From: Thermoplasmata archaeon UBA184
GTDB lineage: Archaea; Thermoplasmatota; Thermoplasmata; Lutacidiplasmatales; UBA184
Assembly: GCA_002495185.1 (NCBI GenBank)
Contig: DAEB01000046.1
Span: 1,174 to 24,041, forward strand
Length of the DNA: 22,868 bases
Direction: 5' to 3'
Shown: piece by piece, positions 15,092 to 21,959 of the stretch
How positions within the stretch are numbered: the first letter of the stretch is position 1
Layout: every line of letters starts with the position of its first letter
Program-made: the position numbers and the translations under genes
The notes under the pieces: generated by a model
Databases searched by the model: none
Seen by the model: the letters and a program-made list of their open reading frames with translations, nothing else
Told to the model about the DNA's origin: nothing

Positions 15092-16189
15092 TTAAGAAGA
15101 GGCCCCCTTGTCAGAGCTCTCTGTTTGTTGAGCGATACCGTACCAGGCGTGCTTGAGAATGTCGAGAGCTTCCTTGCTGAAGAAACCAAGCAGGAATGAA
15201 AGAACGATTAGCGTCGCGAGGTTCGTCAATGTTCCCGTGCTCAAGGTTAGAGCGGAAGCCGCGCTCGACGACGAGAGGGAGATTCCAACGACGCACCATA
15301 GGTAGATGATCACTATCGCGACGAACGGGGCGGTAACAATACGGTAGACGTATTGGAATGGATGGCGAGAGTCAAACACGTCGTTTGTGGTATCGTCGTT
15401 GATCCTGAGGTACGACGCGGCCATTGCTCCGAAGAGTGACCAGAAGATTACCTCCCAAAATGGAGTCGACAGCGGAAACTTCGCCAATCCCCAAGTAGGA
15501 TTAAAGAAGCTGTAGAGGCCCACCGAGACTCCGAAAGTGATCCCCAGTGCCAGGGTCTCCTTGTAGGATACCTTCTGTCGGAGGTTTTGCAGGGCTTGCT
15601 CCGCGGCGCCAATTTGGTTGCGGGCACCCATGACACAAGTGTACCCCGCCATCGAAAGTTCGACCTCGAGAGGCGTTGGAGATGCTGGGGGCGTCTTCGC
15701 GGCGATGCCGTCCGTGGCCTCGAGAAGCAACATCTCGGTTGCCTCAAGTAGGTAGCCGGCAGCCTGCGTGGTGACCATGACGAATCGAAGAACCCAGTCG
15801 TGATTCCTGTACTGGACCAGAATCGAGGCGTCGGTTAGCTCCTTTCCCAGATTCGAAGCCCAATCGACGGTATCGCGTCCCCACTTCGCCTTCGTGTCCG
15901 GGTCATCCGCGGTGAGCACCGGCACCGGTTTTCTTGATTCCAGATGGAGCTCCCCGTATCGGTCGGGTGTGAAACGGTCTCCTTGATCTCTTGAGTCCTC
16001 CCCGGTATCAGGCGAAGGGTAATACCCATCAAGTGCGAACGCATCTGTTCGAAGAATCGGGATTTTGGCACTCAATTGGCTGCGGATCTTCCAGGCCGCT
16101 TCCCTGAACTCTTCGGGAGTCTTTGGCTCGTCACACGAGTCTGTGTCCGAATCGGATGGTTGCTTGGCGACCTTCTTTTTCGCTGCCAT
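15092..16189 (-). CDS. Hypothetical four-helix membrane protein
   Basis: I do not recognise the 365-residue product. It starts with a charged, disordered lead (MAAKKKVAKQ, then Ser/Asp-rich to about 22), followed by a soluble part (25-205) ending in a helix that may be coiled coil (AAEQALQNLRQKVSYKE). Four membrane helices follow at about 212-229, 244-262, 283-305 and 322-338. A charged linker (INDDTTNDVFDSRHPFQYVY) separates helices two and three, and the end is short and polar. No signal peptide is present. The layout suggests that the N-terminal domain is cytoplasmic. The gene has more AT and less strict codon use than the core genes, consistent with a transferred gene. A GGAGG site lies 11 bp before the ATG. 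Confidence 0.75.
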   Translation of the reverse strand: MAAKKKVAKQPSDSDTDSCDEPKTPEEFREAAWKIRSQLSAKIPILRTDAFALDGYYPSPDTGEDSRDQGDRFTPDRYGELHLESRKPVPVLTADDPDTKAKWGRDTVDWASNLGKELTDASILVQYRNHDWVLRFVMVTTQAAGYLLEATEMLLLEATDGIAAKTPPASPTPLEVELSMAGYTCVMGARNQIGAAEQALQNLRQKVSYKETLALGITFGVSVGLYSFFNPTWGLAKFPLSTPFWEVIFWSLFGAMAASYLRINDDTTNDVFDSRHPFQYVYRIVTAPFVAIVIIYLWCVVGISLSSSSAASALTLSTGTLTNLATLIVLSFLLGFFSKEALDILKHAWYGIAQQTESSDKGASS

Positions 16190-16321
16190 CAGGCTTACTC
16201 CCTCCTAGTTTTTCCTAACCTACATCGAAGATGAGCAGAAACCGGAAAGGCAGAAGCTGTAGCCAGAGTAAGGGAACTCGGCGCTGCCGAGTGGGTCTGC
16301 GGCCGCACCCGGGACGGTCCA

Positions 16322-16346
16322 GACCACGCCCTTCGGGGGCGTAGTC
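16322..16346. repeat. Intergenic hairpin, 9 of 10 pairs
   Basis: GACCACGCCC (16322-16331) pairs with GGGCGTAGTC (16337-16346) with one mismatch and a TTCGG loop. No T-run follows on either strand, so a simple terminator role is not supported. It could be an RNA processing or stability element of the upstream small membrane protein gene. Confidence 0.5.
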
Positions 16347-16431
16347 ATGTTCGTTGCTCGATCCTAGACGAGCGCGAATCGGGGTGGTCCTATTTCAATG
16401 CGGCGCGAAAAGGCCCTACGCGGCGGGGACC

Positions 16432-16459
16432 CCGAGCGCAGCGAGGGGGAGGACCCGCG
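16432..16459 (+). repeat. Dispersed intergenic repeat, copy 2
   Basis: The core CCGAGCGCAGCGAG followed by GGGGAGGACCCGCG is nearly identical to copy 3 and matches the other copies. It lies 20 bp past the stop of the 94-residue membrane protein gene on the minus strand. Confidence 0.75.
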
Positions 16460-16478
16460 AAGCGATGCAGGTCGGGTC

Positions 16479-16763
16479 TCAATGAGGAGGCGCAGTCACA
16501 CGAGTCGGAGTCGGGGCTGAGCGCTTCAGTAAAGTGCGGAATCCGACCCCGAGCCCCCAGCCTATAGTCAGCAACCCACCGATGGCCAGTAGAACGCCGG
16601 CCAGCATCCCGCCGGGAATGAAGACCTGAGTACAGGTGAGTGCACCGGCACAGGCATCAGGAGGGGGTACGGCGTACCAAGTCCAGCCTCCCATCAGCAG
16701 GAAGCCCACGCCAGCCCCCGGAATCACGAACTTGAACGCTGGCCAGAACTCCGTTCCTCGCAT
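16479..16763 (-). CDS. Small two-helix membrane protein with a Cys-containing loop
   Basis: The 94-residue product has two hydrophobic segments, FVIPGAGVGFLLMGGWTWY (about 12-30) and GMLAGVLLAIGGLLTIGWGL (52-71). The loop between them contains DACAGALTC, similar to DACVANPTC in the product at 14659-14958. The C-terminus is basic and Thr/Pro-rich. A shared fold with a periplasmic-side disulfide is likely. A TATA-like patch (CTTATC, about 16803-16808 on this strand) lies some 40 bp before the ATG. Function is unknown. Confidence 0.65.
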   Translation of the reverse strand: MRGTEFWPAFKFVIPGAGVGFLLMGGWTWYAVPPPDACAGALTCTQVFIPGGMLAGVLLAIGGLLTIGWGLGVGFRTLLKRSAPTPTRVTAPPH

Positions 16764-16845
16764 GGATTAGTCTTGGACGTTCTGGTCCACGGTTTCAAAG
16801 TACGATAAGTCGTTCGTCGGACCCGTCCACGCGCTTCAGTGGCCG

Positions 16846-16875
16846 GCGCGAGCGAAGCGAGGGGGAGGACCCGCG
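16846..16875 (+). repeat. Dispersed intergenic repeat, copy 3
   Basis: The core GCGAGCGAAGCGAG followed by GGGGAGGACCCGCG is the best match to the consensus of the five copies. It lies 29 bp past the stop of the 435-residue exported protein gene and 83 bp upstream of the 94-residue protein gene. Confidence 0.75.
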
Positions 16876-16903
16876 GGCCAGTCGCATGAGATTTTCGGTG
16901 CAG

Positions 16904-18211
16904 TCAGAGCGCGATTGAGCCCGTAACCGTGGAGGTCGCCACCGTGGACCCGATTGCCAGGGTGTCTCCGGTCAAGCTCCACGCGCTTGGCGCGACCAGG
17001 ACTACCTGGTAGTGGCTCACCAATGCGGTGATTGGCATGGACCAGCCGGCTGTGCCGTTCGCCGAGAGGCCGTAGCTATCGATCCACTTCCCGCCCTGCG
17101 AGAGCACGAAGAGATACCATCCGGTGGAATTCGCGGCGCATTGCTGAAGGGAGGCAACCCAAGAATCGCAGCCTGAGCGTACGAGATGAAGCTGTGCGCC
17201 CGTCGAGTTGATCAGATTCCAGCTCGTCATCCAGTTCGCGAGCCCCCAACCATCGTAACTGGTGACGGACCCGTTCGGGGATGCAAGCGCGACTTGGATG
17301 GTTGTGGTCACCTGAATCGTGGAGCCAAATCCAGATTGTGTGGACGTTGCCGGGAGGAGCTTGTACGATCCGTAACCTGCGAAATAGGGATGGTTGAGGT
17401 ATGCACAATTCGTCGTTCCGTTGAAGAGCCCTCCAAAAGAGCCGTTCATGGCTTCGTACACCTCCGAGATCGGCTGAATTCCGGTGACTCCTCTGAGGCC
17501 GCAGCGCTCGTAGAACGCGCCCAAGCTTCCGACCGTCTCCGCGACACCGGGGAACGCGCCCGGACCGCTTGTCAGGATTTCCACGGACGGGGACGTTGAC
17601 AGAAGCAAGCTCTCATTGACCCGCTGCAGCGCCGTCTGAACAATGGTTGGACTATCGACAAGAGGACCCGAAAGCCCTCTCACCCATGCCTCGGGATTCG
17701 GAGCATCATCCCATGGATAGCAACCGAGTGTGCTCGTTATGTTTGCCTCGGGGTAGACAGTGATCAGTCCCAACACGTCTGTGACCAACAGGGACAGTTG
17801 GGTGCTGTTCGAGTAGAACGCGAACTGCCAAAAGGGAGCCGTCCCACTATCGAAGGTCCCGTTGAAGACCGGCATCGTCCCGTTCCAAAGCGTAAGACCG
17901 TCGTAGAGGTCCCCGCAAGCGTTCGCCGTAAGGTTGACTTGCAATCCGTATCCAACCACGTTCGCGCTGAAGGAGGACTCAGCTGCGACACCAACGAACC
18001 AGTACAGGTCCCATGGACCTCCAGTTTCGTTCCTTATCAGTCGATTCACGTCGCCCAACGCCTTCAGGAGCGTTGGACCGTCGGCCCGAATCGTGGGTCG
18101 CGGGGAAGCACCGCTTGGATGGGATTCCACAATCCACCAAATCCCAACACCGGCTGCGATAAGGACCAGTGCGATCACGATTGTCGTCGCCAAACGGACC
18201 CGCTGCATCAC
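16904..18211 (-). CDS. Membrane-anchored, sequon-rich extracellular protein
   Basis: I recognise no family in this 435-residue protein. A single N-terminal helix (VRLATTIVIALVLIAAGVGI, about 5-24, continuing IWWIVE) follows a short basic lead and is probably an uncleaved anchor. The remainder is extracellular, with about thirteen N-x-S/T sequons (for example NLT, NGT, NIT, NES), typical of archaeal glycosylated surface proteins. Cysteines at CGDLYD, GCYPWDD, ERCGLRG, TNCAYLN, GCDSW and QCAAN give an even number suited to disulfides. The second half (QVTTTIQVALASPNGSVTSY and GWYLFVLSQGGKWIDSYGLS) has beta-strand periodicity. The gene is 57 bp after the 540-residue exported protein gene on the same strand, so the two may be expressed together. 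Confidence 0.75.
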   Translation of the reverse strand: MMQRVRLATTIVIALVLIAAGVGIWWIVESHPSGASPRPTIRADGPTLLKALGDVNRLIRNETGGPWDLYWFVGVAAESSFSANVVGYGLQVNLTANACGDLYDGLTLWNGTMPVFNGTFDSGTAPFWQFAFYSNSTQLSLLVTDVLGLITVYPEANITSTLGCYPWDDAPNPEAWVRGLSGPLVDSPTIVQTALQRVNESLLLSTSPSVEILTSGPGAFPGVAETVGSLGAFYERCGLRGVTGIQPISEVYEAMNGSFGGLFNGTTNCAYLNHPYFAGYGSYKLLPATSTQSGFGSTIQVTTTIQVALASPNGSVTSYDGWGLANWMTSWNLINSTGAQLHLVRSGCDSWVASLQQCAANSTGWYLFVLSQGGKWIDSYGLSANGTAGWSMPITALVSHYQVVLVAPSAWSLTGDTLAIGSTVATSTVTGSIAL

Positions 18212-18268
18212 TCTGAATCGGTCTGTCGACCCGGAATACTCGCGGGCGCTTGAAACAGTGACGGAGAC

Positions 18269-19891
18269 CTAGCCTCCCGTGCATGTTGGCACCCCGTTCT
18301 GCACTTGAGACGGGGTCCAGTAGAAGATGCCGATGAGGTCGGCTGTTTCGGGAGACGCGTTGGGATTACCTCCTTCGCCGAACATGTCATAGCACGCAGC
18401 TTGAGCTCCCCCGATGCTCCACGTCAGGTCCTGTGTGTAGGTACTGGAAGTCGTTTGAGACCACCCTGTTTGAGCATTGAAACTCAACGACTGGGTGCCC
18501 GGAAGGCTGATTGAAAGGCTAAAAGTGAGTGTCACTCCCACGGTCGTCGACGTGGTAGTTGAGGTCTCGACACCCCCCTGAAGACCTTTGCCGGCCGGCG
18601 TTCCGACATTCTGCATTGTGTGCTGGTTCGAGTCCTTCAGGTAGTACGCGCCCGAAGGAAGCTTGCCAGGTTCGAGATTGTCGACGGGAGGAGCTATACC
18701 GTACTGGGAGGAGAACCCATCTGAGTAAGCACCACCGTATGTGTTGAGGGAGGTGACGTTCCAAGTTCGCTGCGTCGCATTGAAGTACACAGTTCCAGAG
18801 GTGTACCATTGAGCTCCCCAATCGAGTGTCCCGTTACTAGACGATGCACCCGACCCCGCGGAGAATGTCTTGGTAATCTGGGTCGAGCCGCTGGCCCCAA
18901 TACCGCCAACGTATCCGCCGGATACAGACCAATCGTGTTCAAGCGTCTCAGATGCGGTGTACGACTGAGTGTACGTGATTGTTCCATAGTTGAGGGGAGC
19001 ATTGCTGAAGTCGATCGCTTCGGGAATGTACGGAGAAATGAAGTTCGATGGCAGCACGAAGTTCACAACCTGCTGGGCCAGAATTGTGATGGATTCGTTG
19101 AAGTAGCCGGCCCACATCGAGGTTAACCCATTCCCACCCGGCGGCTGAACCGCAGAATTCACCAAAGAAACTAACACTCCGCCTCCTGAGGGGCACGGCA
19201 CGTACTGCCACCCCTGCGGAGTGTCAACATAGAGTACAGGAATCGACACGCTGTACCGGCCAGCAAGGTTGGTGATTGTCCAATATGAGGGGAGACCCTG
19301 TGGATTGGTACAGGACGTTTCGACTAGCAGACCCGTGCCCGCTTGGCCCTTCGAGTTTGTCACCAAGCCCGAGATAGTGAATGGAGACAGCTTGTCCGCG
19401 CTCGTTGTCCATGAGCTGCCGAGAGTGCCTATGTACCAGTGGGCACCGCTGCTGTCACTGCAGTAGTACTGGGCGTAGACCTGGAAGTAGTACTTTGTAC
19501 CAGGGTTCAGAAAGTCAATGAACGCCCTCACTGTCCCCGAGGATGGGAAGCTCACTGTCGCGCCGGACAATACGCTCCATGAGTAGCTTGTGTTCAAGCC
19601 GAAGTTCAGATTCGCCGTCCCATCCGGCGCACCGCTGCCACTCACCTCCCAAAAGAAGATGGTGGCATTTGTGGCATTTGTCACCACGGTCGCCGCCAGA
19701 TTGAGCGTGTAAGGAGTGGGACAATTGCCCCCGCCCCCGGGAGGGCGATCCGGTCCAACGTTGTCCGCTTTCGCTAAGCCGAAGGATCCGCTCGATGCGA
19801 GCAGAGCCAGAACCACTGCTACGGTTACCAGAACTCTTGCCGCTCGTCCTTGATTCCGTCGTACCCTCGACGATCCGTGTTTATCGCTCAT
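18269..19891 (-). CDS. Secreted multi-domain beta-rich protein
   Basis: The 540-residue product has a signal peptide (basic lead to about 20, hydrophobic core 20-33, likely cut near AKA-DN at about 42) and no other membrane helix, so it is released or held by other means. Residues 60-165 resemble a fibronectin type III domain (FLNPGTKYYFQVYAQ). Residues 172-220 resemble a carboxypeptidase-regulatory-like domain (ISGLVTNSKGQAGTGLLVET and ITNLAGRYSVSIP). The rest has two long Ser/Thr/Gly-rich stretches with alternating pattern (about 305-360 and 436-490), as seen in amphipathic hairpins of beta-pore-forming proteins and also in adhesive surface proteins. The function is not known. The ATG at 19891 follows a GAGGAGGAA ribosome site. 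It has more A/T in third positions than the core genes. Confidence 0.75.
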   Translation of the reverse strand: MSDKHGSSRVRRNQGRAARVLVTVAVVLALLASSGSFGLAKADNVGPDRPPGGGGNCPTPYTLNLAATVVTNATNATIFFWEVSGSGAPDGTANLNFGLNTSYSWSVLSGATVSFPSSGTVRAFIDFLNPGTKYYFQVYAQYYCSDSSGAHWYIGTLGSSWTTSADKLSPFTISGLVTNSKGQAGTGLLVETSCTNPQGLPSYWTITNLAGRYSVSIPVLYVDTPQGWQYVPCPSGGGVLVSLVNSAVQPPGGNGLTSMWAGYFNESITILAQQVVNFVLPSNFISPYIPEAIDFSNAPLNYGTITYTQSYTASETLEHDWSVSGGYVGGIGASGSTQITKTFSAGSGASSSNGTLDWGAQWYTSGTVYFNATQRTWNVTSLNTYGGAYSDGFSSQYGIAPPVDNLEPGKLPSGAYYLKDSNQHTMQNVGTPAGKGLQGGVETSTTTSTTVGVTLTFSLSISLPGTQSLSFNAQTGWSQTTSSTYTQDLTWSIGGAQAACYDMFGEGGNPNASPETADLIGIFYWTPSQVQNGVPTCTGG

Positions 19892-20178
19892 TCGACGTTT
19901 CCTCCTCGTCTTTCGGTTCCGGGACGCGGACCGTGACCGATACGCTCGCAGAAACTCGGAAGATTCAGGGACGCGTCGCCGAGTGGGTCGGCGATCGCAT
20001 CCGGAACGGTCCGAACGACTCCCTCGCTGGCCGGCGTCATGTCGATTGGTCCTTGCCGTGCGGATATCGACGAACGGCTATACACGGCCTGCCACTGTTT
20101 CCCGTTGACGGGACGCCCGTTAGCGGGATTCCCGTTAACGGGAAACCAATCAACGGAGCCAGCCTCAGGCCGAGGGTC
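19892..20178. other. 287-bp intergenic region with operator-like array
   Basis: This region lies between the start of the secreted protein gene and the stop of the winged-helix gene, both on the minus strand. It contains the three-fold palindrome array at 20101-20142. A minus-strand frame runs through it without a stop from the winged-helix TGA (20179-20181) to a TGA at 19888-19890 that overlaps the next ATG as ATGA. Its composition is not protein-like, so I do not call a gene. Confidence 0.5.
20101..20142. repeat. Three 12-bp near-palindromes at exact 15-bp period
   Basis: CCCGTTGACGGG (20101-20112), CCCGTTAGCGGG (20116-20127) and CCCGTTAACGGG (20131-20142) are separated by three bases each. 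The third is a perfect palindrome. A decayed fourth unit, CCAATCAACGGA, sits in phase at 20146-20157. The arrangement looks like a repressor or partition-type binding array. It lies 210 bp upstream of the secreted protein gene and 37 bp past the winged-helix gene. Confidence 0.85.
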
Positions 20179-20676
20179 TCACTTCAGCAGAACGTACGGC
20201 CATGCACGCACCGGCGATTCGACCAGGTCCTTTCCCAGATCGGTCAGCTCGTACGACCTTCCGAACGGAAAGGATGGGGAGCGAGTGGGACGGACTATCC
20301 TCAACGTTGTGAGGCGATTCAGGCAATTCCGGATCGCCTCGGGTCCGGGGCTCAGTCGTTGTCGCATGCGATAGGCGGTCGCGGGACCTTCTCGATACAG
20401 AAAGAGCAGAATCACAAGAGTTCCCCGATAGCGCTCGAGGTCGTTGACGATGGCGTAGACGTCCGGGGGAAAGCCCCGAACCGCTACGTTGTCGTCGCGG
20501 GACAGGGAACCCTCACGAAGCTCGTGCGACGGGATCGAAATTGGGTGTCCCACAAACGGCTGCCGGGGGAAAGTAACGGCGTTAGCGACAGAATCTTGCA
20601 CGTCACCGGCGGATGCCCGCCGGTCCGCAGTCGCACCCGGATCGACTCGGACCGCGCGCGTTCGGCGCGCAGCCAT
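20179..20676 (-). CDS. Winged-helix transcription regulator-like protein
   Basis: The 165-residue product has a winged-helix domain in its second half: YRGTLVILLFLYREGPATAY and RMRQRLSPGPEAIRNCLNRL, followed by a wing FPFGRSYELTDLGKDLVESP. This fits MarR/HxlR-like archaeal regulators that bind DNA as dimers. The first 70 residues are low in hydrophobic residues and may be disordered or partly untranslated. The ATG at 20676 is chosen over a TTG at 20724 because the TTG sits inside the AT-rich GAAATATG patch that looks like the promoter. The three-palindrome array lies just past its stop and is a candidate target. The gene diverges from the zinc-ribbon gene. Confidence 0.7.
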   Translation of the reverse strand: MAARRTRAVRVDPGATADRRASAGDVQDSVANAVTFPRQPFVGHPISIPSHELREGSLSRDDNVAVRGFPPDVYAIVNDLERYRGTLVILLFLYREGPATAYRMRQRLSPGPEAIRNCLNRLTTLRIVRPTRSPSFPFGRSYELTDLGKDLVESPVRAWPYVLLK

Positions 20677-20756
20677 TGTCTGGGCCTGTTCAGTCGAACG
20701 CGCACTCGCGGGGCCATATTTCAATCAATCCCGGAATGGGTCTATGCGAGCGGTGA

Positions 20757-20786
20757 CCCCCAGCGAAGCGAGGGGAAGAACCCGCG
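20757..20786 (+). repeat. Dispersed intergenic repeat, copy 4
   Basis: The core CCAGCGAAGCGAG followed by GGGAAGAACCCGCG matches the other copies with several changes. Unlike the others it lies between two divergent starts, 51 bp before the zinc-ribbon gene and 81 bp before the winged-helix gene. Confidence 0.65.
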
Positions 20787-20836
20787 CGAATCATTCACGC
20801 GATGTCGGTAAGGGCGGCGCGGTCCTGGAGTAAACT

Positions 20837-21124
20837 ATGTCGTCGTCGACCCCGCAGTCGGCCAAATGCCCCAGGTGCGGCGCCCCGATGTCGGCGGGAT
20901 CCGCAATTCTGCTCGCGAAGTCTGGTCTGCGAGGAGGCAAGCTCTTCTGGATGGACGATCTCGGAGACGAGTCTCGGCGTCCTGAGACTCTAATCGAGTA
21001 CGGGTTGCTGTATCAGTTCCGTGTGAATCCTTCGTGGGGAGGCGCGGGCATTCGCTTTCCCGCCTGGCGTTGTGAGATGTGCCGCATGGTCGCGTTCGCA
21101 TACCCCGAACGTGAGACGCGTTAG
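20837..21124 (+). CDS. Small zinc-ribbon protein (DUF6487-like)
   Basis: The 95-residue product has two cysteine pairs, CPRCGAPM (Cys11 and Cys14) and CEMCRMV (Cys79 and Cys82), forming a probable split zinc ribbon. Between them are G-S-A-I and KLFWMDD, then a region ending FPAWRCEMC and VAFAYPE. This layout (C-P-x-C-G-x-x-M near the start, an aromatic W after about 25 residues, a second pair and then an F-x-Y end) resembles DUF6487-type proteins of unknown function. The start ATG is preceded by a GGAG site. It runs toward the TIR-like genes on the same strand with a 142-bp spacer that holds repeat copy 5. A regulatory role in the twin-TIR locus is possible but not shown. Confidence 0.75.
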   Translation: MSSSTPQSAKCPRCGAPMSAGSAILLAKSGLRGGKLFWMDDLGDESRRPETLIEYGLLYQFRVNPSWGGAGIRFPAWRCEMCRMVAFAYPERETR

Positions 21125-21148
21125 AGGAGAACCGTCAACGGCAGCAGA

Positions 21149-21180
21149 GCCGCGAATGAAGCGAGTGGGAGGGACCCGCG
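21149..21180 (+). repeat. Dispersed intergenic repeat, copy 5
   Basis: The core CGCGAATGAAGCGAG followed by TGGGAGGGACCCGCG is closest to copy 1. It lies 25 bp past the stop of the zinc-ribbon gene and 87 bp before the first TIR-like gene. Confidence 0.7.
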
Positions 21181-21266
21181 GGACGTTTCCCGCGTCAAGC
21201 TCCCGCTTGATCGAGAGATCATGAGAGGCCGACACCCTCATCTCTCAATAGCGACAGTCCGGGTGA

Positions 21267-21848
21267 ATGACGCGGCGGCTACCGAAAGAGCGCCGCTTCA
21301 AACGGCATGTGTTCCTCAGCATGCCGAACGTGCGGACAGCACGCCAAGAGGAACTCGTTGTTGCACTCTACGCGGAGCTAGATCGCAGGCACCTATACGC
21401 GAGGACGGTAGGAGTGACGGATTCGGGGGTGGTCTCCCCACTTTCGTTGGTGAGGAAGACGATGAGGCGATGTCATGGTGCGCTCATTCTGGGGTTGGTC
21501 CAAGGCAAGATCGATTCGGGCACAAGCAAGCCGGGGACCAGGGAACGAAAATCACTGCGCAACTTTGTCTTCCCGACACCCTGGAACCAACTTGAGGCGG
21601 GCATCGCTTTCGCGATGGGCTTGCCTTTGTTGATTGTAAGGGAGCGAGGGATTGGTGGTGGCGTGTTTGATCCTGGCGCAGCCGGAGATCGGTTCGTTCA
21701 TCCTGTGCAACTGCGGAGTCCCCGGCCGTGGAAGACCGGCGAGCTGAAATCGACCCTAGATGCCTGGGAGGGTGAAGTGGTCAGGCATGCACGGAGGGCG
21801 CGCCGTAATCGAAGGCCAGGCAAGGCGACCCAACGCAAGCGAGCGTAG
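21267..21848 (+). CDS. TIR-like (nucleotide-hydrolase-type) protein 1
   Basis: The 193-residue product has a Rossmann-like domain of the TIR/nucleoside-deoxyribosyltransferase type. The first strand is HVFLSMPN (14-21). A helix (VRTARQEELVVALYAELDRR) and a second strand follow. The hallmark is TPWNQLEAGIAFAMGLPLLI (104-123), where Glu110 is the candidate catalytic residue that cleaves NAD-like nucleotides or nucleosides in this superfamily. The strand LLIVRERGIGGGVFDPG is typical of the wider family of predicted TIR-like effectors in prokaryotic immunity. The last 25 residues are Arg/Lys-rich and could bind nucleic acid. No membrane or sensor domain is fused. The ATG at 21267 begins just after a GGGTG site. 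The second TIR-like gene starts 111 bp downstream. Confidence 0.72.
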   Translation: MTRRLPKERRFKRHVFLSMPNVRTARQEELVVALYAELDRRHLYARTVGVTDSGVVSPLSLVRKTMRRCHGALILGLVQGKIDSGTSKPGTRERKSLRNFVFPTPWNQLEAGIAFAMGLPLLIVRERGIGGGVFDPGAAGDRFVHPVQLRSPRPWKTGELKSTLDAWEGEVVRHARRARRNRRPGKATQRKRA

Positions 21849-21917
21849 CTGGTGCTAGGAGCCCATTCGAGTAGCGACCGATTACTCGGCTACCCAACTA
21901 CAGCTTTTGCGAGGCAG

Positions 21918-21927
21918 CGTAACATAA
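21918..21927 (+). promoter_or_regulatory. Possible promoter of TIR-like gene 2
   Basis: The stretch TAACATAAGG is the most AT-rich part of the 111-bp gap and lies 33-42 bp before the ATG at 21960, a plausible archaeal TATA position with a short leader. It suggests that the second gene has its own promoter. Confidence 0.35.
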
Positions 21928-21959
21928 GGGGAAGGTAAGCGTCCTCGGGGCACTGGACC

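Larger units (their letters stand above)
16190..16478. other. 289-bp intergenic region without a gene
   Basis: This spacer lies between two minus-strand genes. I see no coding frame worth calling. It holds the ribosome-binding site of the gene at 15092-16189, a strong hairpin (16322-16346) and the second copy of the dispersed repeat (16432-16459). Confidence 0.6.

Noticed and set aside
16322..16346. Intrinsic transcription terminator
   Set aside because: The hairpin is strong but no T-run follows on either strand, so only a hairpin is reported.
20101..20157. CRISPR array
   Set aside because: Units are 12 bp with 3-bp gaps; there are no spacer-sized unique segments, and no cas gene is in the window.
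19795..20811. A 338-codon plus-strand frame with PVDGTPVSGIPVNGKPING-type units
   Set aside because: It overlaps the secreted protein signal peptide and the winged-helix gene on the other strand. The pentapeptide look comes from the 15-bp DNA repeat, a multiple of three, so every frame shows it.
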